DNA of 64,000 nucleotides from Providencia rustigianii DSM 4541 (GTDB lineage: Bacteria; Pseudomonadota; Gammaproteobacteria; Enterobacterales; Enterobacteriaceae). Position 1 is the first letter of the stretch. Each line of letters starts with the position of its first letter. The notes beneath the pieces were generated by a model that worked only from the letters and a program-made list of their open reading frames with translations, made no database searches and had not been told where the DNA came from. Position numbers and translations under genes: made by a program. Where the stretch lies: NCBI RefSeq assembly GCF_000156395.1, contig NZ_GG703818.1, forward strand, positions 549,944 to 613,943, given 5' to 3'. Of the stretch, positions 15,859 to 24,707 are shown one piece after another.

Positions 15859-16954
15859 GAAATATCAGCTAAGACACGTGATTAATGCCTCTGGTCGAAT
15901 GACAATGTTAGGCGTTTCTACGCCAACGCCTGAAGTGGTTGAACGGGTTGCTTATGGACTGAATCACTATTTTGAAATTAAAGATTTAGTGAATAAAACG
16001 GGCGACTATATTGCTGAGTTATTAAACGTCGAATCAGCGGTTGTCGTTTCTTGTGCATCTGCAGGAATTGCTCAGGCAGTTGCCGCAGTCATCGTTAAAG
16101 ATGACGATGATTTATTACTGAATTTACACTCATCCACCAAATCTGTTCCTCGGGAGATTATTCTACCCAAAGGGCACAATGTTAACTTTGGTGCTCCCGT
16201 GGATACCATGGTTGCGCTAGGTGGCGGAAAAGTGATTGAAGCTGGTTTTGCCAACGAATGTAATGCCGCTCAGCTAGCTGCCAAAATCACCCCACAAACG
16301 GCGGCTATTTTATACATCAAATCTCATCATACCGTGCAAAAAAGTATGCTGACCGTTGCCGAAGCCGCCCAAGTAGCCCATGCACATCAATTACCGTTGA
16401 TTGTCGATGCCGCCGCTGAAGAAGATTTAACGACCTATTATCAGTCTGGTGGCGACTTAGTGATTTACAGCGGTGCCAAAGCGATTGAAGGGCCCACCAG
16501 CGGTTTAGTGATGGGTAAAAAACAGTATGTAGAGTGGGTAAAACGCCAATCTCAAGGGATTGGTCGTGCCATGAAAGTGGGTAAAGAAGGTATTTTGGGC
16601 TTAACACTGGCTATCGAACAGTATCTAACCGCGACCAAAGAAACGGGCGACGAGATGGTTAATCGCATGAGTAAATTCATTGCTGATTTAAATACGATTG
16701 CAGGTATTTCAGCCAAAGTGGTTTGGGATGCAGCTGGTCGGGATATTGCCAGAACAGAAATTAGCTTTGATGAAAAAGCGATTGGCAAAACGACCTATCA
16801 AATTATGGCTGAATTAAAACAAGGAGATACCGCGATTTATTTCCGTGAATACAAAGCCAATGAAGGTAAGGTCGAAGCCGATATTCGTAGCGTCAGTACT
16901 GAGCAGCTTGAGGTTATTTCGCAGCAGATTCGTCGATTAGTAGAAGGAATTTAA
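15842..16954 (+). CDS. DgaE-like PLP-dependent ammonia-lyase (SelA-related fold)
   Basis: A 370-residue protein from ATG 15842 (MKSIYEKYQLRHVINASGRM), inside the end of the amidohydrolase gene. It belongs to the SelA-like PLP enzymes; the PLP lysine is likely in YSGAKAIEGPTSG near residue 210, and the N-terminal NASGRMTMLG motif is typical. The Salmonella homologue DgaE converts D-glucosaminate 6-phosphate to 2-keto-3-deoxy-6-phosphogluconate and ammonia. The next gene encodes a KDGP aldolase, which supports the same chemistry here. The exact substrate is inferred. Confidence 0.85.
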   Translation: MKSIYEKYQLRHVINASGRMTMLGVSTPTPEVVERVAYGLNHYFEIKDLVNKTGDYIAELLNVESAVVVSCASAGIAQAVAAVIVKDDDDLLLNLHSSTKSVPREIILPKGHNVNFGAPVDTMVALGGGKVIEAGFANECNAAQLAAKITPQTAAILYIKSHHTVQKSMLTVAEAAQVAHAHQLPLIVDAAAEEDLTTYYQSGGDLVIYSGAKAIEGPTSGLVMGKKQYVEWVKRQSQGIGRAMKVGKEGILGLTLAIEQYLTATKETGDEMVNRMSKFIADLNTIAGISAKVVWDAAGRDIARTEISFDEKAIGKTTYQIMAELKQGDTAIYFREYKANEGKVEADIRSVSTEQLEVISQQIRRLVEGI

Positions 16955-16955
16955 C

Positions 16956-17696
16956 ATGAAGTTGTCACCTAATTTTTACCATGACCGTGTGTGTTTGAAT
17001 GTCTTAGCGGGAAGCCATCAGAACGCGAAAGATATCTATGCCGCAGCCGAGAGTTTTGTCGTCGTCGGGGTGTTATCCAAAAACTATCCCGACCTTGAAA
17101 GCGCGATTGCGGATATGAAAATCTACGCAAAAGAAGTTGATAATGCGCTATCTGTCGGTCTAGGTGCTGGCGATCCAAAACAATCCACTATGGTGTCATT
17201 GATCTCTAAAGAGGTTCAGCCACAGCACGTCAACCAAGTATTTACGGGGGCACCGATCAGCCGTGCATTATTGGGTCAAAATGAGACTTTTGTGAATGCG
17301 GTGGTATCCCCAACGGGTACAGTGGGTATGGTAAAAATTTCAACGGGTCCATTAAGTTCCCAAGCTCCTGATGGCATCGTTCCCATCGAAACAGCAATTA
17401 TGATGTTGAAAGATATGGGCGCGGATTCGGTGAAATTTTTCAATATGCAAGGCTTGAAGCATATCGAAGAATATACCGCCATTGCTAAAGCCTGTGCCAA
17501 ATTCGATTTTTCCTTAGAACCAACCGGCGGCATTGATTTGGATAATTTCACTGAAATTTTGCAAATCACCCTCGATGCAGGCGTGAAGAAAATCATTCCG
17601 CATATTTACAGTTCAATTATCGACTCAGCGACGGGGGATACTCGCCCAGAAGATGTTCGTCAATTATTGGAAATGGTCAAACAAGCGGTTAATTAA
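16956..17696 (+). CDS. DgaF-like KDGP aldolase (EF_0839/AHA_3917 family)
   Basis: A 246-residue TIM-barrel aldolase starting one base after the DgaE-like gene. Likely active-site parts are SVKFFNMQGLKHIEEY (residues about 150-165) and LEPTGGIDLDNF (about 188-199). Its family members split 2-keto-3-deoxy-6-phosphogluconate into pyruvate and glyceraldehyde 3-phosphate, which enter glycolysis. It is the last gene of the operon; a terminator follows 35 bases downstream. With the ammonia-lyase it makes a complete two-step route from a glucosaminate 6-phosphate type intermediate. Confidence 0.87.
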   Translation: MKLSPNFYHDRVCLNVLAGSHQNAKDIYAAAESFVVVGVLSKNYPDLESAIADMKIYAKEVDNALSVGLGAGDPKQSTMVSLISKEVQPQHVNQVFTGAPISRALLGQNETFVNAVVSPTGTVGMVKISTGPLSSQAPDGIVPIETAIMMLKDMGADSVKFFNMQGLKHIEEYTAIAKACAKFDFSLEPTGGIDLDNFTEILQITLDAGVKKIIPHIYSSIIDSATGDTRPEDVRQLLEMVKQAVN

Positions 17697-17730
17697 TCGC
17701 TATACCTAAGAAAATAGAAGCAAGACCTTT

Positions 17731-17765
17731 GCCCCACGCATAGCCCAATGCTGTGGGGCTTTTTT
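17731..17765 (+). terminator. Terminator after the SFCGS operon
   Basis: GCCCCAC and GTGGGGC (17731-17759) form a GC-rich stem, extended by an inner GCA/TGC pairing, with six Ts after it. It ends the operon and faces yccM, which ends ten bases beyond. Confidence 0.88.
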
Positions 17766-17774
17766 CATTACGTA

Positions 17775-18845
17775 CTAATGACCGATCATTTTGGCATTCG
17801 GGATAATATGGAACCAATAATTATCAGGGACAGGGCTATCCCAAACGCCTATGTAAGCTGCAACCGCAATAGTGATGAATAAAATACCTAGGGTCAAAAT
17901 GGCCATCATTATTCCCGATAAGGCTATTTGGCGTTTTTTCGTCGGGGCTTGTAATGAGAAAGCCAATGTTGACGCAACTGGGCAAGATTCAACGCAAGTC
18001 ATGCATCCCGTACATTCTACCGTTCTAACGTTAATTAGCTTATCGACTGGAATTCGTGACGGGCAGTTTTTGGCGCACTTACCACAATCAATGCAGCTTT
18101 CCACATTACGGCGAATTTTAACGGGTGAGAATAGAGAGAATATCCCCAACAGAGCACCATAAGGGCAAAGATAACGGCACCAAGCATTGCGAATAAATAA
18201 ACTAGCTACCACGAGAACACACACGCTAATGAGTGAAACACCACTAATATAACGAAAGAAATCCAGCATTTTCACGTCGATGATGATCCCATAAGGCGAC
18301 ATCATAAAGTATTGGATCATTTGTGCTGGCATGGATAACGCAATATAGAGGAAGAAGGCTAATAGTAGGTATTTTAATCCTCTTAAGGGGATATCGAGCC
18401 ATTTAGGGACTTTGATTTGGAAACGAAACAGTTTCTGACCTATTTTTCCTATGTATTCAGATATGGTGCCTATTGGGCACAGCCATGAGCAAAAGGATTT
18501 TTTCAGTAATAAACTGATGATAATAAAAGAAGCTAATAGAAACATCGATGCTGCATGGATCGGTGGGAAAGCGCCAGTTTCGAGGGTGTATTTTAAATTC
18601 ATTAGCCCAGCGATAGGCAGCCACCCTTCTATTCCTCCCGGACGAGGAAGATAAAACGTCGCACCGCCTGTTTCGTAATAGCGAACCCAGTAATAGAAGG
18701 TAATTCCAATATAAATATTGATTGCCAATAACGTTATCTGTACGACTTTTCTCCATGTGGAGGCATTTCGCCAATCATTCCAAGGAAGTTTTCCGCCAAC
18801 AGTGCCAGGACGACGTGGGTATCGTACTGAGGGTTTCTTTATCAT
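17775..18845 (-). CDS. yccM: YccM, polyferredoxin-type 4Fe-4S membrane protein
   Basis: A 356-residue protein very close to E. coli YccM (357). It has about five transmembrane helices, two NapH/NosR-like CxxxCP motifs (CSWLCPIG and CRYLCPYG) and two 4Fe-4S ferredoxin motifs (CIDCGKCAKNCP and CTGCMTCVESCP) near residues 245-285. It probably moves electrons between quinol and an unknown partner at the inner membrane. ATG 18845 is chosen over ATG 18866 because AAAGAG lies ten bases before it and the length then matches E. coli. In E. coli yccM lies near tor genes; no partner oxidoreductase is next to it here. Confidence 0.9.
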   Translation of the reverse strand: MIKKPSVRYPRRPGTVGGKLPWNDWRNASTWRKVVQITLLAINIYIGITFYYWVRYYETGGATFYLPRPGGIEGWLPIAGLMNLKYTLETGAFPPIHAASMFLLASFIIISLLLKKSFCSWLCPIGTISEYIGKIGQKLFRFQIKVPKWLDIPLRGLKYLLLAFFLYIALSMPAQMIQYFMMSPYGIIIDVKMLDFFRYISGVSLISVCVLVVASLFIRNAWCRYLCPYGALLGIFSLFSPVKIRRNVESCIDCGKCAKNCPSRIPVDKLINVRTVECTGCMTCVESCPVASTLAFSLQAPTKKRQIALSGIMMAILTLGILFITIAVAAYIGVWDSPVPDNYWFHIIPNAKMIGH

Positions 18846-18928
18846 GACCGCATATCTCTTTAACATGCATTTTAAATACCATTATTGTATTTGAATATTC
18901 AAAATGCATATTGATTTGCATCAGGGGG

Positions 18929-19366
18929 CTATGATGTTGCTGGTTTGATATGGCGTATTCCAATTGCGGCAAGAATCAAAATAACACCCAACGATTGAAG
19001 GTAAAAATGTTCTGGTAGGCCGTGCTGAATAATATCGATCACAAAACTGGAAAGAACCTGACCACCTATGGCCAAAATCGTCGTGAGTGTTGCGCCAAGT
19101 AGTGGTAATACATAACTGTTGATCACCACAAAAAAAGCGCCAATAATTCCACCACAAAAAGCCATCAACGGAATATGGGTTAAATCTAGAGTAAATAGAG
19201 AGGACGTAAATAAAATGATGATACTTAGAAATAAAAACCCAATAACATGGTTTACCAATGAAGCATAAAAAGCACTGGTGACTTGAGAAAGCGCGCCATT
19301 AACACTTCGGCTTAATATAATAAAAATCCCATTGCTCAATGCAATCATGACAAAAAAAAGCAGCAT
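18929..19366 (-). CDS. DMT superfamily half-size transporter (DUF606/YdcZ), subunit 2
   Basis: A 145-residue membrane protein with five hydrophobic segments, typical of the DUF606/YdcZ group of drug/metabolite transporters, which have half the length of normal DMT permeases. Conserved GGIIGAFFVVINSYVLPLLG lies near residues 71-90. It starts two bases after the stop of its sister gene, so the pair is one operon. The two proteins probably form an antiparallel dimer. The substrate is unknown. Confidence 0.85.
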   Translation of the reverse strand: MLLFFVMIALSNGIFIILSRSVNGALSQVTSAFYASLVNHVIGFLFLSIIILFTSSLFTLDLTHIPLMAFCGGIIGAFFVVINSYVLPLLGATLTTILAIGGQVLSSFVIDIIQHGLPEHFYLQSLGVILILAAIGIRHIKPATS

Positions 19367-19368
19367 GG

Positions 19369-19824
19369 TTATCTCCCCATCACAATCAATACAGAACCCA
19401 AAAGCAGTAACAACACCGTTAAGCCATCCCGCAGGGTAATTCTTCGTTTGGCTAATCCCAATAGCCCAGCATGGTCAATCAACAGCCCCGTCACAATTTG
19501 TCCTGTCAACATTAGGACTATCGAGCCTGAAAGTGAAAGCGGGCTATTGACGGTAATGGCGGCAAGCAGGACAGTAAAAGCACCGGGAATACCACCTAAG
19601 TAGCACCAAACAGGTATTTTGATATCTGGTTTATGGGTTCGAACTGTTTTTCTTCTCACCATTATCCAAATCAAAAAAGCAATGAGACTGCCAATCCCGT
19701 GGGTCAACCAAGATGCATGTAGTGGAGAAGTAAACGTGGATAAATAGCTATTGCTCATAATCATTAATGTCAGCAATACGCCGGATAAAACAGCGATCAT
19801 GGACAGCGTTATTTCTTTTTTCAT
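19369..19824 (-). CDS. DMT superfamily half-size transporter (DUF606/YdcZ), subunit 1
   Basis: A 151-residue membrane protein of the same DUF606 group, with the matching motif GGIPGAFTVLLAAITVNSPL near residues 77-96 and five hydrophobic segments. It is first in the pair and divergent from a LysR gene, with 103 bases between the two start codons. A divergent LysR gene is the usual arrangement for a regulator of such an exporter or importer. The pairing of two unequal halves suggests a heterodimer. Confidence 0.85.
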   Translation of the reverse strand: MKKEITLSMIAVLSGVLLTLMIMSNSYLSTFTSPLHASWLTHGIGSLIAFLIWIMVRRKTVRTHKPDIKIPVWCYLGGIPGAFTVLLAAITVNSPLSLSGSIVLMLTGQIVTGLLIDHAGLLGLAKRRITLRDGLTVLLLLLGSVLIVMGR

Positions 19825-19927
19825 TTTCTTTATTTCTTTGCTAATAATCTTAAAAGTATAAAGATTGATAGGAAGTCAAAAAAGGCATATAAAAGAAAAA
19901 GTCTGTTTCCTATTGGTTGACAATAAA

Positions 19928-20857
19928 ATGATTGATATAGATTATTCGCTAATTCCGATTTTTATCACTGTTGTAGAACAAGGTAGCTTAACGAAGGCAG
20001 CTGATACGCTACATATGACCAAATCCGCGGTCAGTAAGAAGCTAATGGCGTTTGAAACGCAAACCGGGATACGTCTAATAACACGTTCAACTCGCCACCT
20101 ACAACTAACTGAAGCTGGCGAAATCTATTATTCTTGGCTCAAAAAAGCACATGAAACCATCAATGATGGAAGAGAGGCTATTGCCCGTTATGCAGATACG
20201 GTAGACGGTATATTGAAGATCAGCGCACCGATGATTTTTGGTACGTTGCACCTTAATAAGCTATTACCTGAATTTTTAAAGCGGTGGCCACAATTACGCA
20301 CTGAAATTATTTTTGACGATAAGCTGGTCGATCTTATCGGTGAGGGTTTTGATATAGCGATACGAATAGGTGAATTGCAGGATTCATCGTTGATATCTCG
20401 AACACTGTCACCATGTCGAAGTGTGTTGTGCGCCTCTCCTGCTTGGCTAGAAGAACGCGGAATACCAAAAAATCTTCAAGAATTAGCGGAACATAATTGC
20501 TTATTGTACAGTTACTTTCAGGCTGGACAGACATGGAGTTTTACTCATCTTGGTGAGAAAGTGAGATTTACTCCAAAAGGGAACTTTCGTGCCAATAATA
20601 GCCTATCTTTACATCAGGCTGCGTTACAAGGGTTAGGGGTCTGCCAACTGCCACAATTCATTGTTGCACCAGACATTCTCGCTGGGCGTTTAATTCCATT
20701 GCTCCCTGATTATCACCTGCCACTCCATCACATTTATGCGGTGTATCCAGACAAAGAGTTTTTACCAAAGAAAGTCAGCGCCTTTTTAGATTTCTTACAA
20801 GAAAAATTCTACAAATCAAGTGATTATCAAAATGATTATGAACGAGTTCTCTATTGA
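19928..20857 (+). CDS. LysR-type regulator (CrgA/AaeR-like)
   Basis: A 309-residue LysR-type regulator with the HTH SLTKAADTLHMTKSAVSKKL near residues 20-40. The effector domain resembles the group that includes AaeR and DsdC-like regulators (FDIAIRIGELQDSSLISRTL). The 21 codons upstream of ATG 19928 are open but do not look like a LysR N terminus, so this ATG is used. It most likely controls the divergent DUF606 transporter pair. The inducer cannot be read from sequence. Confidence 0.87.
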   Translation: MIDIDYSLIPIFITVVEQGSLTKAADTLHMTKSAVSKKLMAFETQTGIRLITRSTRHLQLTEAGEIYYSWLKKAHETINDGREAIARYADTVDGILKISAPMIFGTLHLNKLLPEFLKRWPQLRTEIIFDDKLVDLIGEGFDIAIRIGELQDSSLISRTLSPCRSVLCASPAWLEERGIPKNLQELAEHNCLLYSYFQAGQTWSFTHLGEKVRFTPKGNFRANNSLSLHQAALQGLGVCQLPQFIVAPDILAGRLIPLLPDYHLPLHHIYAVYPDKEFLPKKVSAFLDFLQEKFYKSSDYQNDYERVLY

Positions 20858-20957
20858 TATTTATGACTTGATGTAACCGAATGGCGAGAAATAAAAAAAC
20901 AATTAAGTGTAGTATTATCAATTAATTAGATTTTTTTCTAAACAATTTAAGATTTTT

Positions 20958-21075
20958 TCTAGATAGTTCGAGGTGTGCCAAGGCGGCAAAATGAGGAAAT
21001 CCCTAGGAGCATACACAAGTATGTGACCAGAGTAGCCAAGTGTAGTCAACGCAGTTGCACCACTAAATATGACGA
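20958..21075. repeat. Dispersed ~120-bp repeat, copy B
   Basis: It starts TCTAGATAGTTCGAG, contains CCAAGGCGGCAAAATGAGG and CCCTAGGAGCATAC, and ends AAATATGACGA. Its central palindrome is imperfect (ACCAGAGT instead of ACTAGGGT). It stands ten bases before copy C in the same orientation. A partial start-like sequence, TCTAAACAATTTAAG, precedes it near 20936. Confidence 0.85.
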
Positions 21076-21085
21076 AAAAAATTTT

Positions 21086-21203
21086 TCTAGATAGTTCGAG
21101 ATGTGCCAAGGCGGCAAAATGAGGAAATCCCTAGGAGCATACACAAGTATGTGACTAGGGTTGACGAGTGAAGCCAACGCAGTCACAACTTGAAATATGA
21201 CGA
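21086..21203. repeat. Dispersed ~120-bp repeat, copy C, next to the 3' end of rnpB
   Basis: It is closely similar to copy B with a 128-base offset. Its palindrome (CCCTAG, CATAC, GTATG, CTAGGG) is perfect. It lies directly downstream of the RNase P RNA gene, which is transcribed towards it, so it is in the rnpB 3' trailer. Confidence 0.87.
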
Positions 21204-21209
21204 AAAAAT

Positions 21210-21581
<372 letters not shown>

Positions 21582-21587
21582 CGGCGA

Positions 21588-21593
21588 ATTATA
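21588..21593 (-). promoter_or_regulatory. -10 box of the rnpB promoter
   Basis: Minus strand TATAAT lies about seven bases before the 5' end of rnpB, with a GC-rich discriminator (CGCCGC), typical of stable-RNA promoters. TGTACA 17 bases upstream may be the -35 box. Confidence 0.7.
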
Positions 21594-21611
21594 GGCACTT
21601 TACGGTAGCTT

Positions 21612-21652
21612 GTACAGGCTCAAAGGCAGTCTATTTACCACAAAGCCTGTAC
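21612..21652. terminator. Inverted repeat between rsmI and rnpB
   Basis: GTACAGGCT (21612-21620) and AGCCTGTAC (21644-21652) are exact inverse complements 12 bases after the rsmI stop. It has a long loop and no T run, so it may be a weak terminator for rsmI or an mRNA 3'-end stem. It overlaps the rnpB promoter region. Confidence 0.5.
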
Positions 21653-21663
21653 TTGGACGAAAA

Positions 21664-22536
21664 TCACTCGCTGTCTTGCTGATCCAGCATCAGTTTATAT
21701 AGCTGATTTTTTTTCAAGCCGTAGATTTCAGCAGTAATTGCCGCGGCTTTTTTCGGCGGTAATTCTTTTTGTAATAAATTCAACGTGCGCATCACATCCG
21801 GCGTGATAGCGGATTCTTCATCTTGAGGCTTATAACCTTCAACAATCAGAACCATTTCTCCACGATGGCGATTTTCATCTTCTTTAACCCACTCAAGTAG
21901 TTCTCCAACCGGACGACCTTCAATGGACTCCCAGGTTTTTGTCAATTCACGCGCAAGAACCACTCGGCGGTCAGGCCCCCAAACTTCAACCATATCCGCT
22001 AAACTGTCTAACAAACGGTGAGTCGATTCATAAATAATTAATGTTCGTGTTTCTTGCTCAAGGGACTTCAGTACATCTTTACGACCTTTAGTTTTCGCTG
22101 GAAGAAAACCCTCATAGCAGAAACGGTCGGATGGTAATCCCGCGGCTGATAATGCTGTTATCGCAGCGCATGCACCCGGTAATGGGACAACTCGAATGCC
22201 CGCTTCACGGCAGCGATTGACTAAATGATAACCAGGATCGTTAATTAAAGGTGTACCTGCATCAGAGACTAATGCGATACTATCCCCTTGTTGAAGTTTG
22301 CTAATTAACAGATCTGCCTTTTGCTGCTCATTATGATCATGTAGCGCAAACATACGTGCATTAATGGCAAAATTCTGTAATAGAATTCCCGAATGCCTTG
22401 TGTCTTCCGCAGCAATTAGGTCAACATGTTTAAGCACATCCAACGCGCGTTGCGTGATATCTCCCATATTACCAATTGGGGTTGGCACGATGTATAGCGT
22501 GGATGCCATAACCACTGCTTGATTAGGTTGGTTCAT
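21664..22536 (-). CDS. rsmI: 16S rRNA C1402 2'-O-methyltransferase RsmI
   Basis: A 290-residue SAM-dependent methyltransferase of the tetrapyrrole-methylase fold. Family motifs visible are [13 protein letters not shown] (residues 14-26), [21 protein letters not shown] (near residue 93) and YEGFLPAK. It methylates the ribose of C1402 in 16S rRNA, near the P site. It is divergent from lpoA with 61 bases between start codons, the same arrangement as in E. coli. A start nine codons inside (MASTLYIVP) is also possible. Confidence 0.95.
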   Translation of the reverse strand: MNQPNQAVVMASTLYIVPTPIGNMGDITQRALDVLKHVDLIAAEDTRHSGILLQNFAINARMFALHDHNEQQKADLLISKLQQGDSIALVSDAGTPLINDPGYHLVNRCREAGIRVVPLPGACAAITALSAAGLPSDRFCYEGFLPAKTKGRKDVLKSLEQETRTLIIYESTHRLLDSLADMVEVWGPDRRVVLARELTKTWESIEGRPVGELLEWVKEDENRHRGEMVLIVEGYKPQDEESAITPDVMRTLNLLQKELPPKKAAAITAEIYGLKKNQLYKLMLDQQDSE

Positions 22537-22597
22537 TGTTTCATCCGAATAGCCGGTTTAAAATTAAGCAATTGAAAAATACACCATTGGATACAGT

Positions 22598-24271
22598 ATG
22601 CGTCCTTCAATTTTTTTGCATTTGAAAAAAAAGTTACTCTGCACTGCGATGTTGTCCACTCTCGCATTAACGGGGTGCCAACTCGAACAATCGACAACCT
22701 CGACAACCACACAGCAGCAAAGTGTTTCTGATGCCAGTCATTATCAGTCTATCATCGACGCGGCTCAAGGTAAGCCCTCAATGGAAGTGCTACGCGCTTA
22801 TATAAGCCAAGAACCTCTGCTTACCGACCCTGCACAACATCAAGCTAATATTGATTCTCTGTGGCAAATGTTAACACAGATGCAGCCAGAACAGATTCAA
22901 GGGATCGCGGCAGATGAAAATATTTTATTAGGCTGGGTCGACCTTCTCGATATCTATCAAAATAATAAAGATGATCCAGAAGCCCTACGAGTGGGCATTG
23001 CCGATTGGAAAACCCGTTATCCACATAATCCAGGGGCAAAAAATCTCCCAACTGCATTAGTTCAAGGTACTGTCGCAAAAGTAGGCGATGCTCCACGTAT
23101 TGCACTATTCTTACCAATGAGTGGTCAAGGGCAAGTGTTTGGTCAAGCTATCCTGCAAGGCTTTACCGATGCGCAAAAAGGGCTTCCTCAGTCATCAGCC
23201 CCTTCAGTCACTGAGCCAGCAGCTCCCCAAAGTACTGGTAATGATGTTTTAGACCAAATTTATCAAGAAGTTGCTGCGACAGTGAATGAAAATGCTAATG
23301 GCGATGTCGTCGCTTCAAGCTTAACGATTGATGCTGTACCGACTAATGCACAAAGCGTCAAAGTCTTTGATACTCAAGGTAAAGCGATCCCTCAGTTAGT
23401 CCAACAAGCAACTGCCGAAGGCTATAACTTGATTGTGGGCCCACTGTTGAAAGCTGAAGTTCAAACAATAGCTCAAATGAATGCACCAATCAGTGTTCTG
23501 GCTTTAAATGAATTAGATGCAAATCAGTTAAAACCTAGCCCAAATCTATGTTATTTCTCTTTATCCCCTGAAGATGAAGCGAAAAATGCCGCTAACCAAA
23601 TGCGAGCTGATGGGAAACAGATGCCGTTGGTGTTAGTTCCTGCAAATCCATTTGGCGATAGAATTGCCAAAGCTTTTGCACAAGAATGGCAGGCAAAAGG
23701 GGGCGGAACGGCATTAGTACAAACATTTGGTTCAGTAGGTTCGCTAAAAGAATCGATTAACCGTGGGCAAGGGATCCGTATGACGGGTACGCCTATCAAC
23801 GTTGATGCCCAGCCAATGGTACAAACTGAAGGTGGTGTTGACGCTGTATACATCGTGGCAACCCGTGATGAGCTAACGTTAGTTAAGCCAATGATCGACA
23901 TGGCTATTAGTTCACGTCAGCGTCCTGCTTTATATGCAAGTTCTCGTAGTAACCAAGGTAGCTCCAATGCGGATTACCGTTTTGAAATGGAAGGCGTGAA
24001 GTTTAGTGAAGTCCCATTATTAGCAGGGGCGAACAGTAATCTTCGTAAGCAAGCCCAAGGTAAAGTGAATAATGACTATTCATTATTCCGCCTCTATGCC
24101 ATGGGCATTGATGCATGGTCACTCGCAAATAACTACGATAATTTGCAAAAGAATGCTCAATTCCGTATTCATGGGGCATCAGGCACATTAACGGTTCATG
24201 AAAATTGTGTCGTTTATCGTGAATTGCCTTGGTTACAATTCCAGCAGGGTCAAATAAAACCCGTGCAATAA
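22598..24271 (+). CDS. lpoA: Penicillin-binding protein activator LpoA
   Basis: An outer-membrane lipoprotein of 557 residues with a lipobox LTGC (C27). The N-terminal part is TPR-like helical and the C-terminal part is a periplasmic-binding-protein fold (from about residue 165, RIALFLPMSGQGQVFGQAI). LpoA reaches through the peptidoglycan and stimulates PBP1A. It is about 120 residues shorter than E. coli LpoA (678), because the linker between the two domains is short. It heads the conserved lpoA-yraN-diaA-dolP series. Confidence 0.93.
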   Translation: MRPSIFLHLKKKLLCTAMLSTLALTGCQLEQSTTSTTTQQQSVSDASHYQSIIDAAQGKPSMEVLRAYISQEPLLTDPAQHQANIDSLWQMLTQMQPEQIQGIAADENILLGWVDLLDIYQNNKDDPEALRVGIADWKTRYPHNPGAKNLPTALVQGTVAKVGDAPRIALFLPMSGQGQVFGQAILQGFTDAQKGLPQSSAPSVTEPAAPQSTGNDVLDQIYQEVAATVNENANGDVVASSLTIDAVPTNAQSVKVFDTQGKAIPQLVQQATAEGYNLIVGPLLKAEVQTIAQMNAPISVLALNELDANQLKPSPNLCYFSLSPEDEAKNAANQMRADGKQMPLVLVPANPFGDRIAKAFAQEWQAKGGGTALVQTFGSVGSLKESINRGQGIRMTGTPINVDAQPMVQTEGGVDAVYIVATRDELTLVKPMIDMAISSRQRPALYASSRSNQGSSNADYRFEMEGVKFSEVPLLAGANSNLRKQAQGKVNNDYSLFRLYAMGIDAWSLANNYDNLQKNAQFRIHGASGTLTVHENCVVYRELPWLQFQQGQIKPVQ

Positions 24272-24320
24272 TATTTACAAGGCAATCAGGATGATTGCCT
24301 ATTTTTCAGACTAGGATGTC

Positions 24321-24707
24321 ATGCAAACAATAAAAAAATCATTAAAATGGTTAACTGGTAGGCATTACGAAAACCAAGCACTCGCCTATTTGCAACAACA
24401 AGGGTTGACGTTAATTGCCCGTAATGTTCGCTGTCGAATGGGCGAAATCGACCTGATTATGCGTGATGGGACGGTTTTGGTCTTTGTCGAAGTGCGTTTT
24501 CGCAAGAATAGTGATTACGGAAACGCTCTTTTATCAGTAAACTGGCACAAACGCAGAAAAATATTGGCAACTGCCCAATATTGGCTTGCTCAGCGACAAC
24601 AAAGTTTTGAAACAACCCCCTGCCGCTTCGATATCTATGCAATCACCGGCAAACAGTTTGAGTGGGTTCAAAACGCGTTTAATCTTAGTGAACAGGAAAA
24701 CAAGTAA
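24321..24707 (+). CDS. yraN: YraN family (UPF0102) nuclease-fold protein
   Basis: A 128-residue protein with the restriction-endonuclease-like core: GEIDLIMRDGTVLVFVEVR (residues about 41-59), which supplies the D and ExK-type residues. The function is not firmly known; the fold suggests a Holliday-junction or DNA-end nuclease. It ends directly before the GTG of diaA with no gap, implying coupling. Length and position agree with E. coli yraN. Confidence 0.92.
   Translation: MQTIKKSLKWLTGRHYENQALAYLQQQGLTLIARNVRCRMGEIDLIMRDGTVLVFVEVRFRKNSDYGNALLSVNWHKRRKILATAQYWLAQRQQSFETTPCRFDIYAITGKQFEWVQNAFNLSEQENK

Noticed and set aside
20858-21209. Small open frames in the tandem repeats before rnpB
   Set aside because: They (for example 20918-21109 and 21046-21246 on the minus strand) arise from the repeat itself and run into rnpB.
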